Of a stretch of 64,000 nucleotides of DNA, positions 18,989-27,412 are shown in pieces. The number at the start of each line of letters is the position of its first letter. The stretch's first letter is position 1. The notes beneath the pieces are model-generated. The model did no database searches. It was given only the letters and a program-made list of their open reading frames with translations, and was not told the DNA's origin. Source of the DNA: Hymenobacter volaticus (lineage in GTDB: Bacteria > Bacteroidota > Bacteroidia > Cytophagales > Hymenobacteraceae); the NCBI RefSeq assembly GCF_022921055.1, contig NZ_CP095061.1, positions 1,651,501-1,715,500 of the forward strand, in the 5' to 3' direction. The position numbers were made by a program, and so were the translations under genes.

Positions 18989-20362
18989 TTACAGCGCTAG
19001 TTCCCCTTCTTTTTCCGAGAACAGGCTAGAGGAGGAAGATTGCCGCCGGAACAAGCCGTCGTTCAAGGCCCGCAACGCCTGTACTTTGTCGGCGGTATGC
19101 ACCAGAACGCTGATGTTGTTAGGCGAGCCGCCGTAGGAAATCATGCGCATCGGAATGTCTTTCAGCGCCTCGAACGCCCGGTAAGCCGCTCCGTAATTAG
19201 CTTGCACCAGGTTGCCCACCAGACAAATAATCGTTTGGTGCTCGTCCACTTCCACGGTCCCGAAGCGGCGCAATTCTTCCAAAATTTGGGGGAGCCGGGA
19301 GGCGTCGTCAATGGTGAGGGATACGGCGACTTCCGAAGTGGTTATCATGTCGATGGACGTGCGGTACCGCTCGAAAATCTCGAACAGGTTGCGCAGAAAG
19401 CCGTGCGCCAGCAGCATCCGGCTCGACTTCACATTGATGGCCGTGATACCGTCTTTGGCGGCTACCGCCTTGATAGCCTCCTGGCCGGTTTTGCTGGAAA
19501 TAAGGGTGCCAGGCGCCTCGGGCTGCATGGTATTGAGCAGCCGCACCGGAATGCCGTGTTGGCGGGCCGGCAATACCGAGCTTGGGTGCAGGATTTTCGC
19601 CCCGAAATACGCCAGCTCAGCCGCTTCATCAAACGATAATTCGCGTAGCGGATACGTGTCTTTCACCACCCGCGGGTCGTTGTTGTGCAGCCCGTCGATG
19701 TCGGTCCAAATTTGAATTTCGGTGGCGTCGGCAGCGGCCCCAATCAGCGAGGCAGAGTAGTCGGAGCCGCCGCGCTTCAGGTTGTCGATGAAGCCTTGGG
19801 TATTGCGGCAGATGTACCCTTGTGTGATAAACAGTTGCTGCTCGGCGTGCTGCGCGAGTAGTGCTTGCAGGTGCTCCCGAATGTAAGCGGCATCGGGCTC
19901 GTCGTCGGCATCGATGCGCATGAAGTCTAGAGCGGGCAGCAGCACCGCCTCGCGGCCTAAAATGCCGGTGTAGTACTGATGAAACAGGTAAGTGCTCAGC
20001 AACTCGCCTTGGGCCAGAATCACCCGCTCGCCGGAAGCCGACAGCGGCTGACGCGTGAGGTCGAAGATGCTGCGGAAAATACCGTCCAAGTGCTTGATGG
20101 CAGCCGCCGCCACAGTGGCGTCGGGTAGCAGCTCGCGGGCTACCATGTGGTAATCCTGCCGCATGATTTCGATGCGCGACATAGCGGCCGTTAGGTCGCC
20201 GTTGTGGAGTAACCGGGCAATTTCAACCAACGTGTTGGTGGTGCCGCTCATAGCCGACAACACCACGATACGCCGCTGCTCGGGCGCGTATATCAATTCA
20301 GCTACTTCGCGCATCCGTTGCGCCGACCCGACGGACGTGCCGCCAAACTTGAGAACTTTCAT
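18989..20362 (-). CDS. lysC: aspartate kinase (monofunctional)
   Basis: 457 codons from the ATG at 20362, directly before KVLKFGGTSVGS, the kinase start; an upstream in-frame ATG at 20398 falls inside the terminator T-run region and is rejected. Other kinase blocks are VVLSAMSGTTN, ASGERVILAQGELLS, TQGYI and LKRGGSDYSASLIGAA. The C-terminal part has paired ACT-type regulatory segments (SIDMITTSEVAVSL and DIPMRMISYGGSPNNISVLV). It phosphorylates L-aspartate, the entry to Lys, Thr, Met and diaminopimelate synthesis. Together with lysA it forms a lysine unit. A leader ORF and terminator lie upstream (20397-20577), which implies control by transcription attenuation in addition to ACT feedback. 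Confidence 0.95.
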   Translation of the reverse strand: MKVLKFGGTSVGSAQRMREVAELIYAPEQRRIVVLSAMSGTTNTLVEIARLLHNGDLTAAMSRIEIMRQDYHMVARELLPDATVAAAAIKHLDGIFRSIFDLTRQPLSASGERVILAQGELLSTYLFHQYYTGILGREAVLLPALDFMRIDADDEPDAAYIREHLQALLAQHAEQQLFITQGYICRNTQGFIDNLKRGGSDYSASLIGAAADATEIQIWTDIDGLHNNDPRVVKDTYPLRELSFDEAAELAYFGAKILHPSSVLPARQHGIPVRLLNTMQPEAPGTLISSKTGQEAIKAVAAKDGITAINVKSSRMLLAHGFLRNLFEIFERYRTSIDMITTSEVAVSLTIDDASRLPQILEELRRFGTVEVDEHQTIICLVGNLVQANYGAAYRAFEALKDIPMRMISYGGSPNNISVLVHTADKVQALRALNDGLFRRQSSSSSLFSEKEGELAL

Positions 20363-20396
20363 ACAGGTGAAGAACGAAATACTAAGGCGAAAGGGC

Positions 20397-20429
20397 AAAA
20401 AAAAGCGCCGGCCCTAAGAGGACCGGCGC
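20397..20429 (-). terminator. leader terminator (attenuator) of lysC
   Basis: On the minus strand, GCGCCGGTC pairs with GGCCGGCGC around a 7-nt loop and is followed at once by eight T residues (20404-20397). It ends only 35 nt before the lysC ATG. That is too little room for a separate downstream promoter and leader, so lysC transcripts must read through it. Confidence 0.85.
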
Positions 20430-20472
20430 AGTGAGTTCAGGAGCAACTAAGTGCAAGGAACAGCAACGACGG

Positions 20473-20577
20473 TCAGGCCGGAATCTGTTTCTTGCATTTC
20501 TTGACCATTCCGCACACGCGCTTAGTGCCAGCCGAAGGCCGGGCAGTGAAAGCGCATACAAAAGGGGAGGTGGTCAT
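20473..20577 (-). CDS. putative lysC leader peptide (34 aa, Lys-rich C-terminal half)
   Basis: The ATG at 20577 opens a 34-codon frame ending TGA at 20473. The second half reads GTKRVCGMVKKCKKQIPA, with Lys at codons 19, 26, 27, 29 and 30, plus Met24 and Ile32. Codons 28-31 (20485-20496) form the 5' arm of a 12-bp hairpin (one mismatch) with 20452-20463. The loop of that hairpin contains 20470-20481, which can instead pair with both arms of the lysC terminator. This is the layout of a ribosome-mediated attenuator: stalling at Lys codons would block the first hairpin and favour antitermination. The assignment is inferred from sequence; there is no Shine-Dalgarno evidence for translation. Confidence 0.65.
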   Translation of the reverse strand: MTTSPFVCAFTARPSAGTKRVCGMVKKCKKQIPA

Positions 20578-20664
20578 AGAAAGGGAAGCTGGCACTTGGG
20601 CGTGGCTTCGGAGCGCAAGTAAAAACATAATTTGGATTTCTCCGCATCTTACTCACCTGTTTCC

Positions 20665-21429
20665 TTATGACATGGTCTGCGGTTTCGCCATAGCGGTTAA
20701 GCTTTTGGCGGCTTGGCTGAACTCCGACGGAATCAAGACCACCGTTGTGGTGCTATTGTCGATGCCGATTTCGGATATCATCTGCATGCGGCGTAGCTCC
20801 AGCGCCATGGGGCTGTTTTCCATCTGCTGAGCGCCCTGCGTGAGCTTGATGCTGGCTTCCAGTTCGGCTTCGGCTTTGATGATGCGGGCTCGTTTCTCGC
20901 GCACGGCTTCGGCTTCGCGCGCCATAGCCCGCTGCATAGATTCGGGAATCTCGACGTCCTTGATTTCCACCAACTCAATCTTCACGCCCCACGGCTCGGT
21001 GGCTGCATCAACGAGTTGCAACAGCGAGGCATTGATTTGCTGACGGCCGCGCAGCACTTCATCCAATTGGTGCTGCCCAATGATGTTGCGCAGCGCCGTA
21101 ACAGCTAGCTGGTACACGGCTTGGTTGAAGTTGGCCACCTTGATAATGGCCGCTGCCGGATCAACTACCCGAAACCACAGCACTGCATTCACCTTGATAG
21201 TCACGCTGTCTTTGGTGATGGTTTCCTGCTGTTCCAGGTCAACGGTTTTGGTGCGGATGTCGATGGTGACGCGCCGCTCGATGAAAGGAATGATCCAGTA
21301 TAGGCCCGGTCCCCGCACTCCTGTAAACCGGCCCAGCCGAAACACAATAGCCCGCTCGTATTCCTGCGCAATGCGGATACCGAGTAACAGAAACCCAACG
21401 ATAAGTAGAACAATAGTGAGGAAGGTCAT
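20665..21429 (-). CDS. slipin / stomatin-like SPFH-domain membrane protein
   Basis: 254 codons. An N-terminal membrane segment (TFLTIVLLIVGFLLLGI) is followed by the SPFH/prohibitin domain: YERAIVFRLGRFTGVRGPGLYWIIPFIE, then VDPAAAIIKVANF and LRNIIGQHQLDEVL. A helical, Ala/Glu-rich segment (REAEAVREKRARIIKAEAE) allows oligomer formation. Slipins form scaffolds at membrane microdomains; many are paired with an NfeD protein, but no nfeD gene is adjacent here. It lies upstream of the lysC leader on the same strand, separated by about 90 bp before the leader ORF. Confidence 0.9.
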   Translation of the reverse strand: MTFLTIVLLIVGFLLLGIRIAQEYERAIVFRLGRFTGVRGPGLYWIIPFIERRVTIDIRTKTVDLEQQETITKDSVTIKVNAVLWFRVVDPAAAIIKVANFNQAVYQLAVTALRNIIGQHQLDEVLRGRQQINASLLQLVDAATEPWGVKIELVEIKDVEIPESMQRAMAREAEAVREKRARIIKAEAELEASIKLTQGAQQMENSPMALELRRMQMISEIGIDNSTTTVVLIPSEFSQAAKSLTAMAKPQTMS

Positions 21430-21773
21430 GACAGTAGAAAAGAAAAGGTGAAGGACCTCGAAACTAATTAAGTACCCGTGCCACTGCCGCTACAAAGCAG
21501 GTGCCGCCCTATCACCTGCTTGTGAACCCAATGGCCGCTGTCCTTCACTATCCTGCATTCCTGGCTGCTAAAGATGTTTTTCTAATAAAACAAAGCGTAA
21601 TCCTGTGCTCAAAGCCCCGTCAGTGACAGTAAGCCTGCAAACCCGAACCTACTGTTTTGGGGTGCATCCTACCATTATGGAAGGGTCTCGGATGGAAAGC
21701 AGAACAAACAAAAAGGGAGGGAGCCACGATTGACTCCCTCCCTTCCGTTGTACTTCAGTACTTGTGTCAGGTA
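21430..21773. other. intergenic region between SusD and slipin genes
   Basis: 344 bp. It holds the SusD terminator at 21711-21744 and, at its lower end, the presumed slipin promoter region, where no exact -7 motif was found. No small gene is supported. Confidence 0.4.
21711..21744 (-). terminator. intrinsic terminator after SusD
   Basis: On the minus strand AAGGGAGGGAGT and its complement flank an 8-10 nt loop and are followed by TTTTTG. It begins about 30 bases past the SusD stop. Confidence 0.75.
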
Positions 21774-23732
21774 CTAGTACCCTGGATTCTGTTCAGCTTG
21801 GCGTTCCTCGTTGGTGAGAGGCTGACCGTTGCGGAAGATGCGCTCCAAGTGGGTCTGCGGAATAGGCCGCAACTTGAATTTAGGATCGGTAGCGCCTGCG
21901 GCATCCGGGTTGAAGAGGGGCGCACGCAACTGTAGCGTTTCAGTGCGAGCTAAATCTTCCCAGCGGTGCAGCTCACCTAGCAATTCGCGTGTACGCTCAT
22001 TCAAGATGAAGTGTATGAAACGCTGCTCCGTGGTCGTTACCGAACTTGGATACAGTTCTTTGGGGTCGTTGGTGGTGAAGTTGGTCAGCCGGGCTGTAAT
22101 TGCCGGATACGAACTGGTTACATCGCCGCGGGTGCCACCTTCTATGCGCCAGTTCACTGAGGGCTTCGCTTCTCCTGCTTTGTAAGCAGCTCGTTGCCGC
22201 AGCACGTTTATGTACTCCAGGGCCTTGGTGTAATTGCCTTTGCGTCCATAGGCCTCGGCCGCAATTAGATACGTTTCGGCCGAGCGGGCCAACAGGCCAT
22301 CCTTGGTGCCGGCTTCTTCGGCGGCGCTAGGCCGGTACGGGTCGGTGTGCTTGATGAGCTGCGGAAACTTGTTGCGCAGGGCCAGCGTGCCGGTTGGGTC
22401 GTAGGCCCCCGTCACCACATTGCCGGCTGCATTGCGGATGTAGCGGGCAAAAATCTTGTAGCGTGAGCGGTTGATTTGCGCCTGCGGAATCGGGTTTTCG
22501 CGGGTGTTAACGATGACGTAGAACGCCGTATCACCAACAGTAAACTTCGGCTGACCTACCAGCGCCGGCGTGGGCGCGTCAGCGGCAACCCACCTCGGAA
22601 TGTTGTTGGCGCGGTTCGCAATCCAAGCCGTTTTCATCATCTTATAAAACCGCGAGTCGTTGCGCCGGTCGAAGATGTCCATGGCGTAATTGGTCGGCAT
22701 TATGCGGCGGAAAGGACGGTCGTTGAGGATGTCGCGGTCTATTCCTAGCTCGTTGTCGTACTGCAACGTGAAGTAGGAGTGTACCCGGTTGCCGAAACGG
22801 CCCGATAGCGTCACGATGTTGTTGAACTGCGCCGAGAAGAGGATTTCGCGGTTGGTTTGCGCCGCTACGCTGCTGGCGTAGGACGGAGGAGCCGCAGAGG
22901 TGAAAGGAGTAGTGGGCGGAGGAGAAACATCGAATAGATCCGCATAGTTAGCTGCCAGCGGGTTGCGCCCCGAGGTAATGACCTGGTCGGCGTAGTAAGC
23001 GGCGCTGTCCATGTCGGTAGGCTTCTGGCCGCGCACGTCCGTTACGGCACTACCGCGCGTCAGGTACACCTTGGCCAAGTAGTGCATGGCGGCATTCTTG
23101 GTGGCCCGGCCGAAATCTGGCGTGGTCGGAGCCAAGTTATCAGACGCGAATTTCAGGTCGGAGATGATGGTGCGATACACATCGGGCACGGGGGCGCGGG
23201 TATAGTCCAGCTTTACGCCTTCAGTGGGCTCCAGTAGCAGCGGGATAGCGCCGTACTGCTGCACCAACTGGAAGTAGTAATAGGCACGCAGGAAGCGCAA
23301 TTCGGCCAAACGCTGCGTTTTCTGCGCGTCGGTGCGGAGCGTGGTAGTGCCCTGGATGCTAGGAATCCGAGCAATGCCGATGTTACAGCGGTTGATGCCG
23401 TCGTAGTCGGCAGTCCAGACGCCATCTACAAAGCTATCCGAAGAGTTCAGGCGGCTATCGTAGCGGTTCCACCACTCGACGTTGATCTGGTCGGCGCTCG
23501 TCATTTCATCCACGCCATAGTTGAACATGGCGAAGGAGTGCTCCAGAGCGTACTTATAGCGAGTTTGCTCGTAACTGGATTTCACCAAATCTTCCAAGCC
23601 CTGCTCGGTGCTGAAGTAGTCGTTGGTGAGCGTGGAAACTAGTTCTTCTTCTAAGTAATCTTTGCACGAGCCCAGCCCGAGTCCCATCAGGACGGTCAGG
23701 GAGGCAAGGCGTACGGTACGGGTGATTTTCAT
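21774..23732 (-). CDS. RagB/SusD family nutrient-uptake outer-membrane lipoprotein
   Basis: 652 codons from the ATG at 23732. The N-terminus is a lipoprotein signal (MGLGLGSC, lipid-modified Cys predicted) followed by KDYLEEEL, the usual SusD start. SusD-like blocks include ELRFLRAYYYFQLVQQYG, GLLARSAETYLIAAEAYGRKG, ALEYINVLRQRAAY and FILNERTRELLGELHRWEDLART. SusD proteins sit over the SusC barrel at the cell surface and capture the substrate. The gene follows its SusC partner by 28 bp on the same strand. The transported ligand is unknown; no polysaccharide enzyme is in the same unit. Confidence 0.93.
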   Translation of the reverse strand: MKITRTVRLASLTVLMGLGLGSCKDYLEEELVSTLTNDYFSTEQGLEDLVKSSYEQTRYKYALEHSFAMFNYGVDEMTSADQINVEWWNRYDSRLNSSDSFVDGVWTADYDGINRCNIGIARIPSIQGTTTLRTDAQKTQRLAELRFLRAYYYFQLVQQYGAIPLLLEPTEGVKLDYTRAPVPDVYRTIISDLKFASDNLAPTTPDFGRATKNAAMHYLAKVYLTRGSAVTDVRGQKPTDMDSAAYYADQVITSGRNPLAANYADLFDVSPPPTTPFTSAAPPSYASSVAAQTNREILFSAQFNNIVTLSGRFGNRVHSYFTLQYDNELGIDRDILNDRPFRRIMPTNYAMDIFDRRNDSRFYKMMKTAWIANRANNIPRWVAADAPTPALVGQPKFTVGDTAFYVIVNTRENPIPQAQINRSRYKIFARYIRNAAGNVVTGAYDPTGTLALRNKFPQLIKHTDPYRPSAAEEAGTKDGLLARSAETYLIAAEAYGRKGNYTKALEYINVLRQRAAYKAGEAKPSVNWRIEGGTRGDVTSSYPAITARLTNFTTNDPKELYPSSVTTTEQRFIHFILNERTRELLGELHRWEDLARTETLQLRAPLFNPDAAGATDPKFKLRPIPQTHLERIFRNGQPLTNEERQAEQNPGY

Positions 23733-23760
23733 GAGGTTAGGCAATTGAAAAAGTCCTGAA

Positions 23761-26700
23761 TCAGAATCCTACGCGCAAGCCGAACACGAGGCTTTTGGTG
23801 CCCAGGTTACGGGCCTGTGCCCGTTCGCCGGACGTGGTTCCAACGTCGGTAGCTTCAGGGTCGAGGCCTTTGAACTTGGTGAACAGGAAGGGGTTCACGG
23901 CATTGGCGTACACGCTCAGGTTGCTCATCTTCACTTTCGAGCTGATGGCCTGCGGCACGGTGTAGGTGAGCGAGATATTACGCACCCGGGCAAAGCTGCC
24001 GTTCACAAAGGCGTAGCCTTCGTTGTTGCGAGCTTCGGCTTTGTAGGTAGGCCGCGGGAATTCGTTGGTGGGATTATTCGGCGTCCAGTAGTTTACTTTC
24101 TGGCTCTGGAACACGCCGCTCAAACCCGGAGTGATGCCGGTAGCCACCAACTGGCCTACCCGGGCATACACCAAGAAGCTAAGTTCAAAGCCTTTGTAGG
24201 TAAGCGTATTGTTCACGCTGCCCGTCCATTTCGGCCGGTTCGAACCTAGTATCTGGTAGTCGTTGGCATTGATGATGGGTTTGCCGTTGGCGTCAAGTAC
24301 CCCATCAGTATCAACCACTCGGATGTCACCGGGCACTGCGCCGTACCGGGCCGCCTCGTCCGCTTGGTCTAGCTGCCAGATACCATCGTTTTTGTAACTG
24401 TAATACACGCCGAGAGGCTGCCCGATAAACCAGCGGTTACCGATATCATCCTGCGCGCCGGAAGCCAGCTTCACAAATTCCTCTTTGTTGCGGGTGTAGA
24501 TGAAGTCGGTAGCCCAGCGGAAGCCGCCGGCCGTTTCCACGTTGATGGTGGTCAGGCTGGTTTCGATGCCGCTGTTACGCGTCGCTCCGATGTTTTGCAA
24601 GATGTTGGCCACCCCGCCGGCCGTAGGTAAGCCGCGCGGCAGCAGCAGGTCGGTGGTGTTAGCGCGGTACGCTTCCACCGAGCCACTTATCCGGTTATTG
24701 AACAAACCAAAGTCCAGCCCCAAGTTGATGGTAGACGTTCGTTCCCATTGCAAATCGGGGTTAGGAATACCACCGAGCGTGTTCGGCAAGGTACCAGGCG
24801 TGGGCGAGTAGCCGTAGGCTGGGGTTTCGTTGAAGGCGTAAGAGGAACGCTGCAGGGTACCACCCGTAGTGTAAGGGTCAACGGAAGCCTGGCCTACGGT
24901 ACCATAACCGCCGCGTATCTTCAGCTCGTTGATGGCTTCTACACCGCGCAAGAAACTTTCCTGCTGCACTTTCCAGGCCAGGGCCACCGAGGGGAAGAAG
25001 CTCCATTTGTTGCCCGGTGCCAGCACCGAGGCACCGTCGGCGCGGCCGGTAGCCGTCAGCACGTAACGGTCCATGAAGCTGTAGTTGATGCGGCCCATCC
25101 ACGAAGCCAGGGTGCGCTTGGAAAAGCCGGTACCAAAGCCGTTGGCCGCCGCCTGATACGTCGAACCCAAGTTGTACCACTTCTGGCTGTCGTAAGGCAA
25201 GTTTACGGCGCTGATCGACGAGCTTTCGCTGCGGTCAGCTTGCACGCTTTGCAGGGCTGTAATGCCAAGGCTATGATTTTCGTTGATCTGCTTGTCGTAG
25301 AACAACAGGTTTTCCACCACGTAAGTGAAGTTCTGCCCTTGGTCGTACTGCGCGAAAGATGTGGAGTTGGGGCCGCCGGCATCCCGGGCAATAGCCCGCG
25401 CCGACTGGAAGATACCCGTACGATTGTTCCGGAAGTCAGGCCCTACGTTGAGGCGGTAGCGCAGCCCTTCTACGGGGAGCTTTACCTCGCCATAGAAGCT
25501 GCCGAAGAAACGGGTTACGCGCCGCTCGTTGAAGGCGTTTTCGGCCTCGCGCAGTGGGTTGTAAATCGTGGATACAAACGCCGGGCTGACAATGAACGTC
25601 CCATCGGGCGCATACGGCGTCGCGTACGGAATCTGGCCGGTGGCGCGACCGTAGATATCGGGTCCGTAGTTCTGCACCGCCAAGCTGGCGTTGGTCGAAG
25701 CGCCCAGCGTGACGATGTTGTTGACCTTGTAGTCGAGCGTGACGCGGGCGTTGTAGCGCGTGAAGTCCTGTCCTTTCTGAATGCCTTCCTGGTTGAGGTA
25801 ACCCACCGACATCGAAGCTCGCAACTTATCGTTGCCGCCGCTGGCGCTGATTTGGTGGTTCTGAGTCAGGGCCGTGCGTAGGGCTAGCTTTTGCCAGTCG
25901 GTGGTGCGCACCTTGCTGGCATCATAAACCGGAATTTGAGTGACGTTGGCGCCATAAAGGGCACGCTCTTCCTCGGTAGTGGGGCGATAGGCTACCTTAC
26001 GCGTTGCGCGGTCTTCCCACTCGTAGCCGTCGGCAATACCTTCCCACGCATTGGGGTCCACTGCGCCGAACAGAGTGTAGTCGAGGGCTGGATCAGCGTA
26101 ACGGGGCGCGTAGGCATTGGTGTTGCGGTTGGCTTCGCGCTGCAATTCCAGGAACTCACCGCCGTTGAACAAGTCCAACGTGCGTGAGGCCTTATCAATG
26201 CTGAAATAGTTGTTGTAGTTGAGCGTGAACTTGCCTTCCTGCCCGCGCTTGGTGGTCACAATCACGACGCCATTGGCCCCGCGGGAGCCGTAAATGGCCG
26301 TAGCCGACGCGTCCTTCAGTACTTCCACAGATTGAATATCCTGTGGGTTGAAGTCGTTGAGGCCGGTGCCCTGCGCTAGCGGAATGCCGTCTACCACGTA
26401 CAGCGGCTCGTTGGATGCCCGAATGGAGCGGTTGCCCCGGATGCGGATAGCAGGCGTTTCGCCGGGGCGGAAGTTGCCACCAGCCACGTCCACCCCCGCC
26501 GCCCGACCTTGCAAGGCCTGCGTCAGGTTTTGGGTGGTTACCTGCTGAATCTGCTCTTCCGAAACCGACGACAAAGCGCCTGTTACGTCGCTCTTTTTCT
26601 GGGAGCCGTAGCCGACTACCACTACTTCTTGCAGGGCCTTGGTGTCGGTGCCTAGTACAATGGATACCTCCGAGCGGCCATCAATCGGCACTTCCTGCGT

Positions 26701-26949
26701 GGCATATCCAATAAAGGAGAAAATGAGGGTACCCTGCCGGTTAGGAACGTTCAGTGAGAAGCTGCCATCTGCCCCGGTTGCTGTGCCTGTCGTGCTACCT
26801 TTCAATACAACCGTAACGCCGGGTAGGGGGGCCTTCGAATCGTCGGCGGTAACCTTACCGGTTACTGCCTGAGCTACTGCGGCGGGCGCTATTGCCAGTA
26901 GCGCAGCTGCAACAGGAAGCTTCCGAGTCAAGCCATAGAGTTTGTCCAT
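23761..26949 (-). CDS. SusC/RagA family TonB-linked outer-membrane protein
   Basis: 1062 codons from the ATG at 26949 (MDKLYGLTRKL), preferred over an in-frame ATG at 27033 because it gives a clean signal peptide ending AVAQA. A carboxypeptidase-regulatory-like domain follows (VTGKVTADDSKAPLPGVTV, IGYATQEVPI). The plug domain has ALQEVVVVGYGSQKKSDVTGA, IRIRGNRSI and VEVLKDASATAIYGSRGANGVV. The remainder is a 22-strand-type barrel ending FGLRVGF. It imports an oligomeric ligand with energy from TonB-ExbBD, together with the SusD encoded just downstream. A -7 promoter element lies at 27092-27099. Confidence 0.95.
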   Translation of the reverse strand: MDKLYGLTRKLPVAAALLAIAPAAVAQAVTGKVTADDSKAPLPGVTVVLKGSTTGTATGADGSFSLNVPNRQGTLIFSFIGYATQEVPIDGRSEVSIVLGTDTKALQEVVVVGYGSQKKSDVTGALSSVSEEQIQQVTTQNLTQALQGRAAGVDVAGGNFRPGETPAIRIRGNRSIRASNEPLYVVDGIPLAQGTGLNDFNPQDIQSVEVLKDASATAIYGSRGANGVVIVTTKRGQEGKFTLNYNNYFSIDKASRTLDLFNGGEFLELQREANRNTNAYAPRYADPALDYTLFGAVDPNAWEGIADGYEWEDRATRKVAYRPTTEEERALYGANVTQIPVYDASKVRTTDWQKLALRTALTQNHQISASGGNDKLRASMSVGYLNQEGIQKGQDFTRYNARVTLDYKVNNIVTLGASTNASLAVQNYGPDIYGRATGQIPYATPYAPDGTFIVSPAFVSTIYNPLREAENAFNERRVTRFFGSFYGEVKLPVEGLRYRLNVGPDFRNNRTGIFQSARAIARDAGGPNSTSFAQYDQGQNFTYVVENLLFYDKQINENHSLGITALQSVQADRSESSSISAVNLPYDSQKWYNLGSTYQAAANGFGTGFSKRTLASWMGRINYSFMDRYVLTATGRADGASVLAPGNKWSFFPSVALAWKVQQESFLRGVEAINELKIRGGYGTVGQASVDPYTTGGTLQRSSYAFNETPAYGYSPTPGTLPNTLGGIPNPDLQWERTSTINLGLDFGLFNNRISGSVEAYRANTTDLLLPRGLPTAGGVANILQNIGATRNSGIETSLTTINVETAGGFRWATDFIYTRNKEEFVKLASGAQDDIGNRWFIGQPLGVYYSYKNDGIWQLDQADEAARYGAVPGDIRVVDTDGVLDANGKPIINANDYQILGSNRPKWTGSVNNTLTYKGFELSFLVYARVGQLVATGITPGLSGVFQSQKVNYWTPNNPTNEFPRPTYKAEARNNEGYAFVNGSFARVRNISLTYTVPQAISSKVKMSNLSVYANAVNPFLFTKFKGLDPEATDVGTTSGERAQARNLGTKSLVFGLRVGF

Positions 26950-27091
26950 AAGACTGAGGGTGAGGTTCAATAAATTCCACAGAAAGTACTCTGTTAAATT
27001 TGACGTTGCCGTCCCGCACTCTCCTGTATGCAAAGGTTTTCGTAGCTCCGTTTTCGGCTTGTGTTCTTGCGTTATTATGCTATTTTAAAGG

Positions 27092-27099
27092 CAAATTTA
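27092..27099 (-). promoter_or_regulatory. -7 promoter element of the susC-susD operon
   Basis: Minus-strand TAAATTTG matches TANNTTTG exactly in an AT-rich stretch, 143 nt upstream of the susC ATG. A TTTA about 20 nt further upstream may act as the -33 element. The rest of 26950-27412 shows no gene. Confidence 0.5.
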
Positions 27100-27350
27100 C
27101 CTATTTTAGATAAATAAAGTGCTTTTCCGCGTGAACACCAGTTGCCCTGGCAAGTAAGGTGGTGAAAAGAAAATAAGCGCTGTTAAGTAGCTGCGTTTAC
27201 CTCCACAGTAGCCAAACAGGATAGCCGCACTTAGTGAGCTTATTGATAAACAAGATTAACGTTTGTGTAATTCGCTGCAACTAACACGGATTGTGAGTGG
27301 ATAAGTGAAGGGCCAGATGGCTTTGACATCGTTAGACAATACATAGCAAT

Positions 27351-27387
27351 GCCGCCTACCTGCACTCACTTGGTGTATATAGGCGGC
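27351..27387 (-). terminator. possible terminator hairpin after the M28 peptidase
   Basis: GCCGCCTA and TAGGCGGC form an 8-bp stem with a long loop, 25 bases past the peptidase stop. No clear T-run follows, so termination is uncertain. Confidence 0.35.
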
Positions 27388-27412
27388 GGCTTCGCAACGA
27401 AACTTAAAAGGT

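Noticed and set aside
20363..20664. Lysine riboswitch upstream of lysC
   Set aside because: The conserved core of the lysine riboswitch was not recognisable; the leader ORF with competing hairpins explains the region better.
20492..20830. 112-codon plus-strand frame over the lysC leader and slipin end
   Set aside because: Runs antisense to both a leader with strong RNA structure and a conserved slipin; no family signal.
24748..25881. 377-codon plus-strand open frame opposite susC
   Set aside because: It is fully inside a conserved SusC coding region on the other strand; the frame is open because of codon bias. It has no recognisable domain.
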